Shown here: piece by piece, positions 16,773 through 24,687 of the stretch
Layout: every line of letters starts with the position of its first letter
Numbering within the stretch: the first letter of the stretch is position 1
Source of the DNA: an uncultured Anaerotruncus sp.
GTDB lineage: Bacteria; Bacillota; Clostridia; Oscillospirales; CAG-272
Length of the DNA: 32,421 bases
Direction: 5' to 3'
Assembly (NCBI GenBank): GCA_905210995.1
Contig: CAJLZE010000018.1
Span: 1-32,421, forward strand
Notes under the pieces: model-generated
Databases searched by the model: none
What the model was told of the DNA's origin: nothing
The model's input: the letters and a program-made list of their open reading frames with translations, nothing else
Made by a program: the position numbers and the translations under genes

Positions 16773-17924
16773 ATGAATAACGGAACAAGGGCAGACAGGT
16801 TCGCCGCAATGACCGCGCCGCGCACGGTGGCTGCGGCACTTGCAAGTCTTTTTTTCATCGCCCTTCTGCTGCGGAATCCCGATATCCCGATAAAATACGT
16901 CTCGCGCGGGCTTACGCTCTGCACCACTGCGGTGATACCAACGCTTTTTCCCTTTATGGCGCTCTCCGAGCTTCTCGTAAGGACCGGTGGGGGCGAGCTG
17001 ATGGGGCGTCTGCTGCGCCGCCCGATGCACGCGCTGTTCGGGCTGTCGGGAGCGGGGAGCTGCGCGTATCTCCTCGGTGCGGTATGCGGCTTTCCCGTAG
17101 GAACGCGCGCCGCCGTTATGCTTTACGACCGCGGGCTTATGACGCGGCGTGAAACGGAACGGCTCGTGACCTTCTGCAACTATCCGTCGTCGGCGTTCAT
17201 GATAAGCGCCGTCGGCACCGCGCTGTGGCATGACCGCCGACTCGGCGCGGCAATGTACGTGTCGGTGCTGCTTGCGGGCACGCTCTGCGGCATTGCGGGC
17301 GGCATACCCGCACGCATAGCAGAAAAAAAGTCGGGGAATGCCGCAGCGCCCCTGCCCGCGATAAGAAAACCGGAGCCGAGCGCACTGCCCGACTCCGTTA
17401 CCGCCGCAGCGCTCTCAACGCTCAACGTATGCGCCTATGTCGCATTTTTCTCCTGCGTCGTAGGCTGCATTTCGTGCATCATCTCGCGATTTTCCCCGTC
17501 GAGAACGACCGAGGCGGTGATCTATTCTCTTTTCGAGGTGACCTCGGGCGCCGCCGCATCGTCGGCGGTCAGACCGACCGGAGTCGGGATACTCCTCTGC
17601 ACCGCCGCAGCGGGCTGGTCGGGGCTTTCGGTGCATATGCAGATATTTTCCGTCTGCTCGTCGGCCAAAAACGCGCGGCCGCGACTCGGCGGATATCTCA
17701 TATCAAAAGCCGTGCAGGCTCCGCTTTCGGCGCTTATAATGCTCGCCGCGATGAAGCTGTTCCCATCCCTCGCACAGTCTGCGGCTCCCACGGGGACGTT
17801 TACTCCGCACGGCACGGGCATGACTGCATTCTCGGTCGCGGTGCTGATCCTTTTTCTTTCGGCTCTCGCCGCTGCGGTGATAACGAAGCTCGCCAAGAGA
17901 AAACAAGTAAAGGAAAAAGCGTGA
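16773..17924 (+). CDS. ylbJ: YlbJ-like sporulation integral membrane protein
   Basis: The 383-residue protein has about eight to ten membrane helices of the nucleoside-transporter/YlbJ type. Family-like segments are TTAVIPTLFPFMALSELL, LLGAVCGFPVGTRAAVML and the ERLVTFCNYPSSAFMIS block with the conserved FCN. YlbJ proteins are needed at a late sporulation step in Bacillus and are restricted to spore formers. ATG 16773 has GGAGG 8 bases upstream. The gene diverges from yqfC, another sporulation gene, and converges with the Na/Pi transporter gene two bases after its stop. Confidence 0.85.
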   Translation: MNNGTRADRFAAMTAPRTVAAALASLFFIALLLRNPDIPIKYVSRGLTLCTTAVIPTLFPFMALSELLVRTGGGELMGRLLRRPMHALFGLSGAGSCAYLLGAVCGFPVGTRAAVMLYDRGLMTRRETERLVTFCNYPSSAFMISAVGTALWHDRRLGAAMYVSVLLAGTLCGIAGGIPARIAEKKSGNAAAPLPAIRKPEPSALPDSVTAAALSTLNVCAYVAFFSCVVGCISCIISRFSPSRTTEAVIYSLFEVTSGAAASSAVRPTGVGILLCTAAAGWSGLSVHMQIFSVCSSAKNARPRLGGYLISKAVQAPLSALIMLAAMKLFPSLAQSAAPTGTFTPHGTGMTAFSVAVLILFLSALAAAVITKLAKRKQVKEKA

Positions 17925-17926
17925 GT

Positions 17927-19732
17927 TCAGCGCACGACCGGCTCGGCATTGCCCGCATTTTCCGGCGGCAGAGGGTATCTGCCGAGGCATTCACGCACGC
18001 GTGCCGAAAAATCCTCGCCCGCACGAATGTCGCGCAGCCTTTCGTGAGCAGCGCCGACCGATGCGCCTGCCGCAAGGTCTGCGGCGTGATCTGCCGCTCT
18101 TTCGAGTGATATCAGTATCTCGTCGGCATATATGCTGCCGCGCGCGTCTCCGAGACCGACCATGCGAGCCACGCATCTTCTGCCCACCTCGTCGGTCAGC
18201 CTATCTACAGCTTCCTCGAGAGGCTCGGTCTCCTCGGCGCTTCCGCCGCCGACAACGCCGTCAAGCAGATCGGTCACAGCGCGGCGGCAGACCTCTATCT
18301 CAGCGGCTGTCGCCGCATCGAAGGTAAAGCCCTCGCCCGCCATTTTCTCAGCGATCCCGGAAATATCGAGCGCGTGGTCTCCTATCCGCTCGGCGTCGCC
18401 GACCGCCCCGTAAAGAGCATATATCCCGTCGCACAGTCTTTTTCCCGGCCGCCCGTCCGACAGCTTTATGAGGTATGATCTTATCGAATCCTCGTATGAG
18501 TCTATGAGACGCTCGGTTTCGGCTATCTTTTTCTGCCGTTCCGCATCAAAGCCGTCGAGCTGCCGCGCAGCCTCGGAAAGATTCTGCGCCGCAAGCTCAA
18601 GCATACGCAGAAAAGCCGCCCTTGTCATCGAATACGCAAACGCGGGTGCGGAAAGAAAGCGCTCGTCGAGTATCGAATACCCGGCGAGCCGACGTGCCCG
18701 CGTCGGCTCGCCGGCGTCTGGCTGCGCCTTTTTTGTTTTCTTTTTCTTCTCGCCGTCCGGGACCGTCAGCACGGCAAGCTTTACGAGCAAACGCGGGAAC
18801 GGCAGCAATATCAGCGTCGAAAAGACATTGAAGGCTGTGTGCATCACCGCTATCGAAAACGCGTCGGCAGGCGCGCCGAGGTATGCCGAAAAAACCCCGG
18901 AAAGGCGCAAAAGCCCCGAGGCGGCAAGCGCCGCACCCGTGCCGATAAGATTGAAATAAAGGTGGATGAACGCCGCGCGGCGCGCGTTTTTTCCCGCCCC
19001 GAGACCGGACAGCAGTGTGGTGACGCAGGTGCCGATGTTCTGACCGAGGATTATCGGCAGTGCCGCGCCGCGCGTCATCACTCCCGAGGCGGCAAGCGCC
19101 TGAAGAATGCCGACCGATGCCGAGGACGACTGTATTACCGCCGTCAGTAGCGCTCCCGCCGCAATTCCCGCTACGGGGTTGCCGAAAACGGTGAGGATTC
19201 GGGTGAATTCGGGCACGGCGGCAAGCGGCTTTACCGTTCCGCTCATCAGCTCCATGCCGAAAATAAGCACCGTAAAGCCTAAAAAGGCATATCCGAGGTC
19301 GCGGCGGCGGTCGCTTCGCGGGTTCATCACAAGCACCGTTCCGACCGCCGCGAGCAGAGGCGCGAATGCCGTCGGGCTGAGAAGCCCCAAGACTCCTCCG
19401 CCGCCGAGCTGCGTCAGCGAGAGCAGCCATGATGTGAATGTCGTTCCGAGATTTGCGCCCATTATAACGCCGACCGACTGAGAAAGCGTCATGATGCCCG
19501 AATTGACGAATCCCACGACCATGACCGTAGTGGCGCTCGAGGACTGTACCAGCGCCGTAACGAGCGCACCGAGCGCGACGCCGCGCAGCGGCGTTTTGCA
19601 GAGCCTGCCGAGCCACCCCTGCGGCTTGCCGCCGCTCATGCGGCGAAGGTTTTCGCCCATAATGTTCATTCCGAACAAAAACATACAAAGACCGCCGACA
19701 AAATCAAGAACCGAAAATATATATATACTCAC
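17927..19732 (-). CDS. Na+/Pi cotransporter-type membrane protein with PhoU-like domain
   Basis: A NptA/YjbB-type sodium-phosphate symporter. Two inverted halves each carry the family's QSSS motif (VTALVQSSSATT at 63-66 and LTAVIQSSSAS at 201-204), within about eight to nine membrane helices. After a charged KKKKTKKAQPD linker, residues ~350-601 form a helical PhoU-like cytoplasmic domain, as is usual for this subfamily. The start is GTG 19732 with GGAAGG 8 bases upstream; a longer TTG reading has no such site. Phosphate movement, and its direction, are inferred from the family. No pst or phoR genes are near. It follows the two zinc-ribbon genes but is separated from them by a terminator. Confidence 0.88.
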   Translation of the reverse strand: MSIYIFSVLDFVGGLCMFLFGMNIMGENLRRMSGGKPQGWLGRLCKTPLRGVALGALVTALVQSSSATTVMVVGFVNSGIMTLSQSVGVIMGANLGTTFTSWLLSLTQLGGGGVLGLLSPTAFAPLLAAVGTVLVMNPRSDRRRDLGYAFLGFTVLIFGMELMSGTVKPLAAVPEFTRILTVFGNPVAGIAAGALLTAVIQSSSASVGILQALAASGVMTRGAALPIILGQNIGTCVTTLLSGLGAGKNARRAAFIHLYFNLIGTGAALAASGLLRLSGVFSAYLGAPADAFSIAVMHTAFNVFSTLILLPFPRLLVKLAVLTVPDGEKKKKTKKAQPDAGEPTRARRLAGYSILDERFLSAPAFAYSMTRAAFLRMLELAAQNLSEAARQLDGFDAERQKKIAETERLIDSYEDSIRSYLIKLSDGRPGKRLCDGIYALYGAVGDAERIGDHALDISGIAEKMAGEGFTFDAATAAEIEVCRRAVTDLLDGVVGGGSAEETEPLEEAVDRLTDEVGRRCVARMVGLGDARGSIYADEILISLERAADHAADLAAGASVGAAHERLRDIRAGEDFSARVRECLGRYPLPPENAGNAEPVVR

Positions 19733-19788
19733 GACCGCAACCTTCCGCAAACACAAATGATATTTACGTTATTATGCCCGCAAAAGGG

Positions 19789-19820
19789 CAAAAAAATCCC
19801 GCCGCTTGCCGCGGCGGGAT
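19789..19820 (-). terminator. Intrinsic terminator after the zinc-ribbon genes
   Basis: A 10-bp perfect stem ATCCCGCCGC/GCGGCGGGAT (19796-19805 and 19811-19820) with a 5-base loop is followed on the minus strand by TTTTTT. It lies 30 bases after the stop at 19851. Confidence 0.9.
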
Positions 19821-19850
19821 CTGTATTTATGTAGCTTTATGCGTTATCGG

Positions 19851-20327
19851 TCACTGCAGGATCTTGATGCCGCCGATGACGGGCAGCTCTTTCACCTTGC
19901 CCTGAGCGGCATTGACGATACCGATTATGGCAAGGGCGAGAGTGACGATGCTGCCGAGCGCGCCCACTACCCCGAAAACACCGCCGATGAAGTGGATATT
20001 CTTGAGAGCCGAGATAATGCTGAAGCCTATCTTAACGATAAGGAGCACGAGCCCCTGATTTGCATGGAAACGCGCGAATCTGGAATTCTTTGCGGCAAAG
20101 ATCGGAACGAGAACAAGCAGTCCGAAATAAGCGAGAATGCCCATCGTCTTGTTGCTCTGAATGTCCTTCTGATCGTATCCCGATGTTGTGTCGGGCGTGT
20201 TCAGGATCGCCTCAAAGCCGTTTTCCTGTTTCTTTTCTTCTTTTTTGTCTTCGACGGGAGCGCCGCACTTTGAGCAGAACTTTTCGCCTTCATTGAGCTG
20301 CGCGCCGCATTTTGAGCAGAATGCCAT
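19851..20327 (-). CDS. Zinc-ribbon membrane protein (DUF4870-like)
   Basis: A 158-residue protein with an N-terminal zinc ribbon (Cys4, Cys7, Cys18, Cys21, two CxxCG knuckles), a charged Lys/Glu linker, then three to four hydrophobic segments. The core SNKTMGILAYFGLLVLVPIFAAKNSRFARFHANQGL resembles the DUF4870/Tic20-like family, small membrane proteins of unknown role. It is the second gene behind the promoter at 20882-20910, 63 bases after the first, which has the same zinc-ribbon-plus-membrane design; the two may form a complex. Function is not known. Confidence 0.75.
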   Translation of the reverse strand: MAFCSKCGAQLNEGEKFCSKCGAPVEDKKEEKKQENGFEAILNTPDTTSGYDQKDIQSNKTMGILAYFGLLVLVPIFAAKNSRFARFHANQGLVLLIVKIGFSIISALKNIHFIGGVFGVVGALGSIVTLALAIIGIVNAAQGKVKELPVIGGIKILQ

Positions 20328-20390
20328 AATAAAATAAACCTCCGTTTATATTGTGTCGGTTGGATGTCGGGATATACCCCGTGCCGGATG

Positions 20391-20819
20391 TCAGATAAGA
20401 CCGATGAAGAGCGGCATCTGATCTCTTATGCTGCCCGCCCAGTCCGAAAGCGAGAAGCCGATGACGAACATTACGATCACCGCGAGTATTGCGATGACCA
20501 CGCCCGCGAGTTTGAAGATGACGGTCGCGAGAGCAAAGTGCTTGAGATTCTTGTTCGTGCATACGCACGCCATGATGATCGCGCTGATAAGACCGACCAC
20601 CGAGATGCCGTACAGCAGTATAAGCCCGAAGAAAGCACCGACGCTTACCGGTTTGTTTTCTTCGCTCGGCGCAGTGTTCGCATATACCGGCTGCGCGGGA
20701 GCGGGCGTATAGACGGGCTGCTGTGCCGCAGTGTTACCGCCGACCTTTTGACCGCAGGACGTGCAGCATCCTGCGCCCTCGTCGAGAGGCGCGCCGCAGT
20801 TTGTGCAGTATTTTGCCAT
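20391..20819 (-). CDS. Zinc-ribbon membrane protein
   Basis: A 142-residue protein with an N-terminal zinc ribbon (Cys5, Cys8, Cys19, Cys22; YCTNCGAPLDEG), a Pro/Ala/Gln-rich linker of about 30 residues (QPVYTPAPAQPVYANT), and two or three membrane helices. ATG 20819 has GGAGG 7 bases upstream and a perfect sigma-A promoter at 20882-20910. The architecture is common in Clostridia next to DUF4870 proteins; the role is unknown. It forms a two-gene unit with the 19851-20327 gene, which shares the ribbon but not the membrane sequence. Confidence 0.75.
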   Translation of the reverse strand: MAKYCTNCGAPLDEGAGCCTSCGQKVGGNTAAQQPVYTPAPAQPVYANTAPSEENKPVSVGAFFGLILLYGISVVGLISAIIMACVCTNKNLKHFALATVIFKLAGVVIAILAVIVMFVIGFSLSDWAGSIRDQMPLFIGLI

Positions 20820-20881
20820 GATGATACCTCCGTTTCGGGGTGGCGGCTTCGCCCTCGGGCAGTGCCGCTCCGTTGATTAAT

Positions 20882-20910
20882 ATTATAGTATAAAACAAAA
20901 CCGGTGTCAA
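20882..20910 (-). promoter_or_regulatory. Consensus promoter of the zinc-ribbon pair
   Basis: Perfect TTGACA (20905-20910), 17 bases, and perfect TATAAT (20882-20887) on the minus strand. It lies back to back with an equally perfect promoter on the plus strand at 20965-20993. Confidence 0.9.
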
Positions 20911-20964
20911 TAATTTATTCACACAAAAAGCGGCATTTTTTATACCCGCGATTTTTTGATAAGA

Positions 20965-20993
20965 TTGACAATCAGCCCACTGTGGGCTATAAT
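20965..20993 (+). promoter_or_regulatory. Consensus promoter with an operator-like palindrome in its spacer
   Basis: Perfect TTGACA (20965-20970), 17 bases, perfect TATAAT (20988-20993). The spacer contains a perfect 15-bp palindrome AGCCCAC-T-GTGGGCT (20974-20988) that touches the -10. A dimeric repressor bound there would block RNA polymerase. The start would be near 21000, about 27 bases before the oxidoreductase ATG. Confidence 0.85.
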
Positions 20994-21026
20994 ATAAACA
21001 AGATCAACACGGAGATGTACACAGGA

Positions 21027-22241
21027 ATGAAGAGTATAACCGAGACCATTACGACACCCGTAACGCTCTCCTGCGACGTTGCGGTATGCGGCGGAGGGAT
21101 CGCGGGGATCAGCGCCGCTCTTGCCGCCGCGAGACGCGGCAGCGATGTGCTGCTCATCGAGCGGGAGTTCGCCCCCGGCGGGCTTTCAACGCTCGGTCTT
21201 GTCACCATATACCTGCCGATATGCGACGGCATGGGGCATCAGGTCATATACGGCATCGGCGAGGAGCTGCTGCGCCTTTCGATAAAGCACGGCTGCGAAT
21301 GCAAACGCCCCGCCCCCTGGCTTGACGGCGGCAGTGCGGAGGAAAAAGCCGCGGTGCGCTTTCAGGCGGGCTTCAACGGTCCGCTTTTCATGCTTGAAGC
21401 CGAAAAGCTGCTGCGTGACGCGGGCGTCAGGATACTTTACGGAACGCAGATATGCTCGGCTGTTACCGACAATGGCAGGATAGAGGCGCTCGTTATCGAA
21501 AACAAGAGCGGCAGAAGCGCCGTTGAAATAAAAAAAGCGGTCGTCGATGCGACCGGAGACGCCGACATTGCGGCATTTGCGGGAGCGGGCACCGTCCTTT
21601 ACGGACGCGGCAACACGCTCGCGGGCTGGTATTACTTTATTGATTCAAAAGAGCGCCGCTGCCGCCTTCTCGGCGGTGCGGAAATAACCGATGAGCAGGC
21701 GGCTGCCGGCAAAAAACAGCCGAAGCTGCTCTCCGACAGACGCTTTACCGGCATCGACGGCACCGAGATCAGCGAAATGATGCAGATGTCTCATGCGGCG
21801 ACATACGCCGACTGGGAGGCGCGGCACGCCGCCGATCCCTCATGCCTGCCCGACGCGCTGGCGTCAATACCGCAGCTACGCATGACCCGACGCATACGCG
21901 GGCTTGCAGCACCGGACGCGGACGCCGACGCTTCATACGCTGACAGTATAGGTGTGACCGGAAGCTGGCGCAGCCGCGGTCCGGTATACGAGCTGCCCCT
22001 CGGCTGTATCATCGCCGACGGCTGCCGCAATCTTCTTGCGGCGGGGCGCGATATCTCGGTCAGCGACCGTATGTGGGACATCACGCGCGTGATACCCGTC
22101 TGTGCCGTTACCGGCGAGGCGGCGGGCGCCGCCGCCTCGCTGTTTGACGACTTTTCGTCGCCCGACACCTCAATGGTCGGCAAATTGCGCGCCTCGCTGC
22201 GCGAGGGCGGCGTCAGACTGAGCTGCGGGGAGATCTTCTGA
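21027..22241 (+). CDS. FAD-dependent oxidoreductase (FAD_oxidored family)
   Basis: The N-terminus has a dinucleotide-binding Rossmann fold: CDVAVCGGGIAGISAALAAARRGSDVLLIER (GxGxxG and the acidic residue ending strand 2), followed by GGLSTLG. Further FAD-binding segments are VDATGDADIAAFAGAG and the C-terminal LPLGCII...NLLAAGRDISVSDRMWDITRVIPVCAVTGEAAGAAA. This matches the FAD_oxidored family (about 400-450 residues), where substrates are mostly unknown. I use ATG 21027 (404 residues); ATG 21015 is an alternative, since the GGAG at 21011-21014 is far from the first and too close to the second. Its promoter holds an operator-like palindrome, suggesting inducible expression. It converges with the SLH gene. 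Confidence 0.82.
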   Translation: MKSITETITTPVTLSCDVAVCGGGIAGISAALAAARRGSDVLLIEREFAPGGLSTLGLVTIYLPICDGMGHQVIYGIGEELLRLSIKHGCECKRPAPWLDGGSAEEKAAVRFQAGFNGPLFMLEAEKLLRDAGVRILYGTQICSAVTDNGRIEALVIENKSGRSAVEIKKAVVDATGDADIAAFAGAGTVLYGRGNTLAGWYYFIDSKERRCRLLGGAEITDEQAAAGKKQPKLLSDRRFTGIDGTEISEMMQMSHAATYADWEARHAADPSCLPDALASIPQLRMTRRIRGLAAPDADADASYADSIGVTGSWRSRGPVYELPLGCIIADGCRNLLAAGRDISVSDRMWDITRVIPVCAVTGEAAGAAASLFDDFSSPDTSMVGKLRASLREGGVRLSCGEIF

Positions 22242-22253
22242 CCGCAGATCTCC
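22229..22253. terminator. Hairpin between convergent genes
   Basis: GGAGATCT (22229-22236) pairs with AGATCTCC (22246-22253) across the stop codon of the oxidoreductase gene. There is no U-tract on either strand, so a role in termination is only possible. Confidence 0.35.
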
Positions 22254-22262
22254 GGACGCGAT

Positions 22263-23603
22263 TCACTTTTTTCCCGACGCGGCATAACGCATTATCGCCG
22301 CAAGCAGCTCGGCGCACCTCTCACGGTCAAGCTTCGAACGTGCCGAACCGCCGAAGCCCGCGCCGACGAAGCCTGCCGCGCGCATGGTACCGAAGCCTGA
22401 GGCTGCCCATGCGGGCACGCCGTCGCTGTCTGCCCACGCCTCGGCTGCGCCGTCGGTCCTTATCTCAAGCAGTCCCGCGGAGAGCATTGCGGCCTCGGCG
22501 ACCGTTATCGGTTCGTCGGGAAGAAAACACTGCTTGCCGTCCTTTATCCACCCGTCGCAGACGCCGAGAGTATATGCCGCGCCGATGTACGGCTTGGCTG
22601 AGGCGGGGATATCCCCGTCGTCGGCAAATACGGTGACGTCGCACGCCGGCAGATCCTTTATGCCCGCTGCCGTCATCGCCATGACAAGAAACTCCGAACG
22701 GCTGACCGTTTGCGACGGGTAAAAATAGTTCTTCCCGCCGACCTCGGTGCCGCCCATTATCCCGGCGGCAGATACGCGCAGCGCAGTGCTTTCAAAAACA
22801 CTGCCCTCCATGTCGGCAAAGCCTTCGCCGCTCGCGCGGCGCGAAACGGTAACGCTTACAGTCGCCGCATCGTCGGCGCGCTCTCCCCACTTGTCGCGCA
22901 CGGTGTATGAAAAGCTGTCCCTGCCCGAAAAGCCGCTGTCCGGTATATAAACGTAGCACCCGCCTGCGCGGTCGGTCATGATAACGCTGCCGTGCCTCGG
23001 GTATGATACAAGAGAAAAGAACATTTCGTCCCCGTCGGGGTCATATGCGGCAAGTCTGCCCGCGCAGGGCATCCCCGAATACGTCGATGCACCGAGAGAC
23101 GCGGCAGTAGCCGTGTCGAGCGTCGGCGCGGAGTTTTTGCCGTCGATAAAATTCACGGTGCAGGAATATTCGTGCGCCGCGCCGTTGACGTTGAAGGAAA
23201 AACCCGCTTCTCTGACATCGGCGCCCGCGGGCACGAGCGACATACGCGAAAGATTCAGCCGCGTGACGCTCTGTCCCTCGGCAAGCGCGAGCGAGCCTAT
23301 CATAAGCCTGCCGTCCTCCGAATCGGGCAGCTTTGTGAGCGTTATGTAATCCACAGCCGACACACCGGCGGCAGCTTCGAAATCCGCCGCCTGAAACACC
23401 GCCTCGGCGCCGCTTCTTGCCGCGACCGCCATCCTTTCGGCGCTTGCCACGACCGCAATGCCGGGAGAGAGCATTTTTGCCGCTCCCTCGGTCGCCGCGA
23501 CCTCCGCCCCGCGTGCGCTCGCGGCGGTCGGCATGAGCACCGTCGCGGGCGCGGCGGCGAACACCGCGATAAACGAAATTATAAACGAAACGAGCCTTAA
23601 CAT
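22263..23603 (-). CDS. Secreted SLH-domain protein with Ig/cadherin-like repeat
   Basis: A 446-residue exported cell-surface protein. Residues 1-33 look like a signal peptide (MLRLVSFIISFIAVFAAAP...ASA). An Ig/cadherin-like unit lies around 185-260 (YDPDGDEMFFSLVSYPRHGSV...SGRDSFSYTVRDKWG), a form common in bacterial adhesins. Three S-layer-homology segments follow (about 270-320, 325-385 and 390-446), each with the pattern of a Tyr/Phe-Pro start and a Glu-rich helix (SRSEFLVM, TVAEAAML, DRERCAELL). SLH domains bind pyruvylated wall polysaccharide. ATG 23603 has GGAGG 8 bases upstream. A TATAAT on the minus strand at 23659-23664 may be its -10, with a poor -35. The partner or ligand is unknown. 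Confidence 0.85.
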   Translation of the reverse strand: MLRLVSFIISFIAVFAAAPATVLMPTAASARGAEVAATEGAAKMLSPGIAVVASAERMAVAARSGAEAVFQAADFEAAAGVSAVDYITLTKLPDSEDGRLMIGSLALAEGQSVTRLNLSRMSLVPAGADVREAGFSFNVNGAAHEYSCTVNFIDGKNSAPTLDTATAASLGASTYSGMPCAGRLAAYDPDGDEMFFSLVSYPRHGSVIMTDRAGGCYVYIPDSGFSGRDSFSYTVRDKWGERADDAATVSVTVSRRASGEGFADMEGSVFESTALRVSAAGIMGGTEVGGKNYFYPSQTVSRSEFLVMAMTAAGIKDLPACDVTVFADDGDIPASAKPYIGAAYTLGVCDGWIKDGKQCFLPDEPITVAEAAMLSAGLLEIRTDGAAEAWADSDGVPAWAASGFGTMRAAGFVGAGFGGSARSKLDRERCAELLAAIMRYAASGKK

Positions 23604-23743
23604 CTTCGTGACCTCCGAAAATTATTGTCTGTCACTCAAATATACTCCCGCGCGCGTGATTATATGACATGCAGATCATCATAAAGATGACGGCAGCCGG
23701 TCATGACGGACCGCGCGGGTAAGATCGCCGAAGGTATAATGAT

Positions 23744-24637
23744 ATGAACATTGAAATAACTCCCGAATACGACGGCATGACCGTTTTCGACCTCCTGCGC
23801 AAGCGGATGCACATATCCTGCGGAACGCTTACGCTGCTAAAAAATTCCCCCACAGGCATGACCGTGGACGGTGTGCGCGTTACTGTGCGCCACAGGCTGA
23901 GAGCGGGCGAGCGCCTTTCGCTCGATCTTGCCGACAAGCCCGAGACCGGCACGTCCCAGATAATCCCGAAAAAGCTGCCGCTCCCGATAATATACGAGGA
24001 CGACGACATAATAGTCGCCGACAAGCCCGCTGGAATGCCCACTCACCCGACGCACGGTCATCTTGACGATACGCTCGCCAATGCGCTTGCGTGGCGTGCC
24101 GAAAGGCGAGGCGAGCCCTTTGTGTTCCGCCCCGCCAACCGCCTTGACCGCAATACGAGCGGCATCGTGCTCCTTGCCAAAAACCGCCTTGCCTCATCAA
24201 GACTTTACGAGGACATGAAAAGCGGGCGCATACACAAGACCTACGCCGCGATAACGGTCGGCGTTCCCGATCCGCAGTGCGGCAGGGTTGATGCGCCCAT
24301 AGCCCGTGCCGACGAGGGCATCCTCATGCGCACCGTGCGCGAGGACGGCTCGCCGTCCGTTACCGACTACCGCACGATGCGCGTGTCGGGCGACGGCGCA
24401 TATGCCCTTGTCGCACTTGAACCGCGCACGGGCAGAACGCACCAGATACGCGTTCATATGGCTCACATAGGATGTCCCCTGCTCGGCGATTTCCTCTACG
24501 GAGAGGAATGCCCCGACATCATCGGACGGCACGCACTGCACGCCGCAAGACTTGAATTCCGCCACCCCGTGACCGGACTGACGCTGAGAATGGCTTTCCC
24601 CGCCGATATGCTGAAGGTCATAAAAGAAAAATTCTGA
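23744..24637 (+). CDS. RluA/RluD-family pseudouridine synthase
   Basis: Converts uridine to pseudouridine in rRNA or tRNA. The 297-residue protein has a short N-terminal S4-like part (DLLRKRMHISCGTLTLLK...VRHRLRAGERLSLDL), then the catalytic motif RPANRLDRNTSGIVLLAKN with the nucleophile Asp135, and the closing RTGRTHQIRVHMAHIGCPLLGDFLYG block. Length is normal. The exact target site cannot be assigned, since Firmicutes carry several paralogues. ATG 23744 has AAGG 9 bases upstream. The DUF3810 gene follows 50 bases downstream and is probably co-transcribed. Confidence 0.9.
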   Translation: MNIEITPEYDGMTVFDLLRKRMHISCGTLTLLKNSPTGMTVDGVRVTVRHRLRAGERLSLDLADKPETGTSQIIPKKLPLPIIYEDDDIIVADKPAGMPTHPTHGHLDDTLANALAWRAERRGEPFVFRPANRLDRNTSGIVLLAKNRLASSRLYEDMKSGRIHKTYAAITVGVPDPQCGRVDAPIARADEGILMRTVREDGSPSVTDYRTMRVSGDGAYALVALEPRTGRTHQIRVHMAHIGCPLLGDFLYGEECPDIIGRHALHAARLEFRHPVTGLTLRMAFPADMLKVIKEKF

Positions 24638-24657
24638 CGGCGCAGCACCGCCCGAAC

Positions 24658-24677
24658 GAAAGAAAGAAAGAAAGAAA
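24658..24677 (+). repeat. Five GAAA repeats next to a ribosome binding site
   Basis: Five perfect copies of GAAA run directly into the AAAGGG that serves as ribosome binding site for the gene starting at 24688. Slippage would not move the site relative to the ATG but could alter the upstream mRNA or promoter spacing. Confidence 0.85.
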
Positions 24678-24687
24678 GGGTAACGAA

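Noticed and set aside
18597..19688. 363-codon minus-strand frame inside the Na/Pi transporter gene
   Set aside because: It is Arg/His/Ala-rich with no membrane segments, an alternative-frame artefact of the transporter gene.
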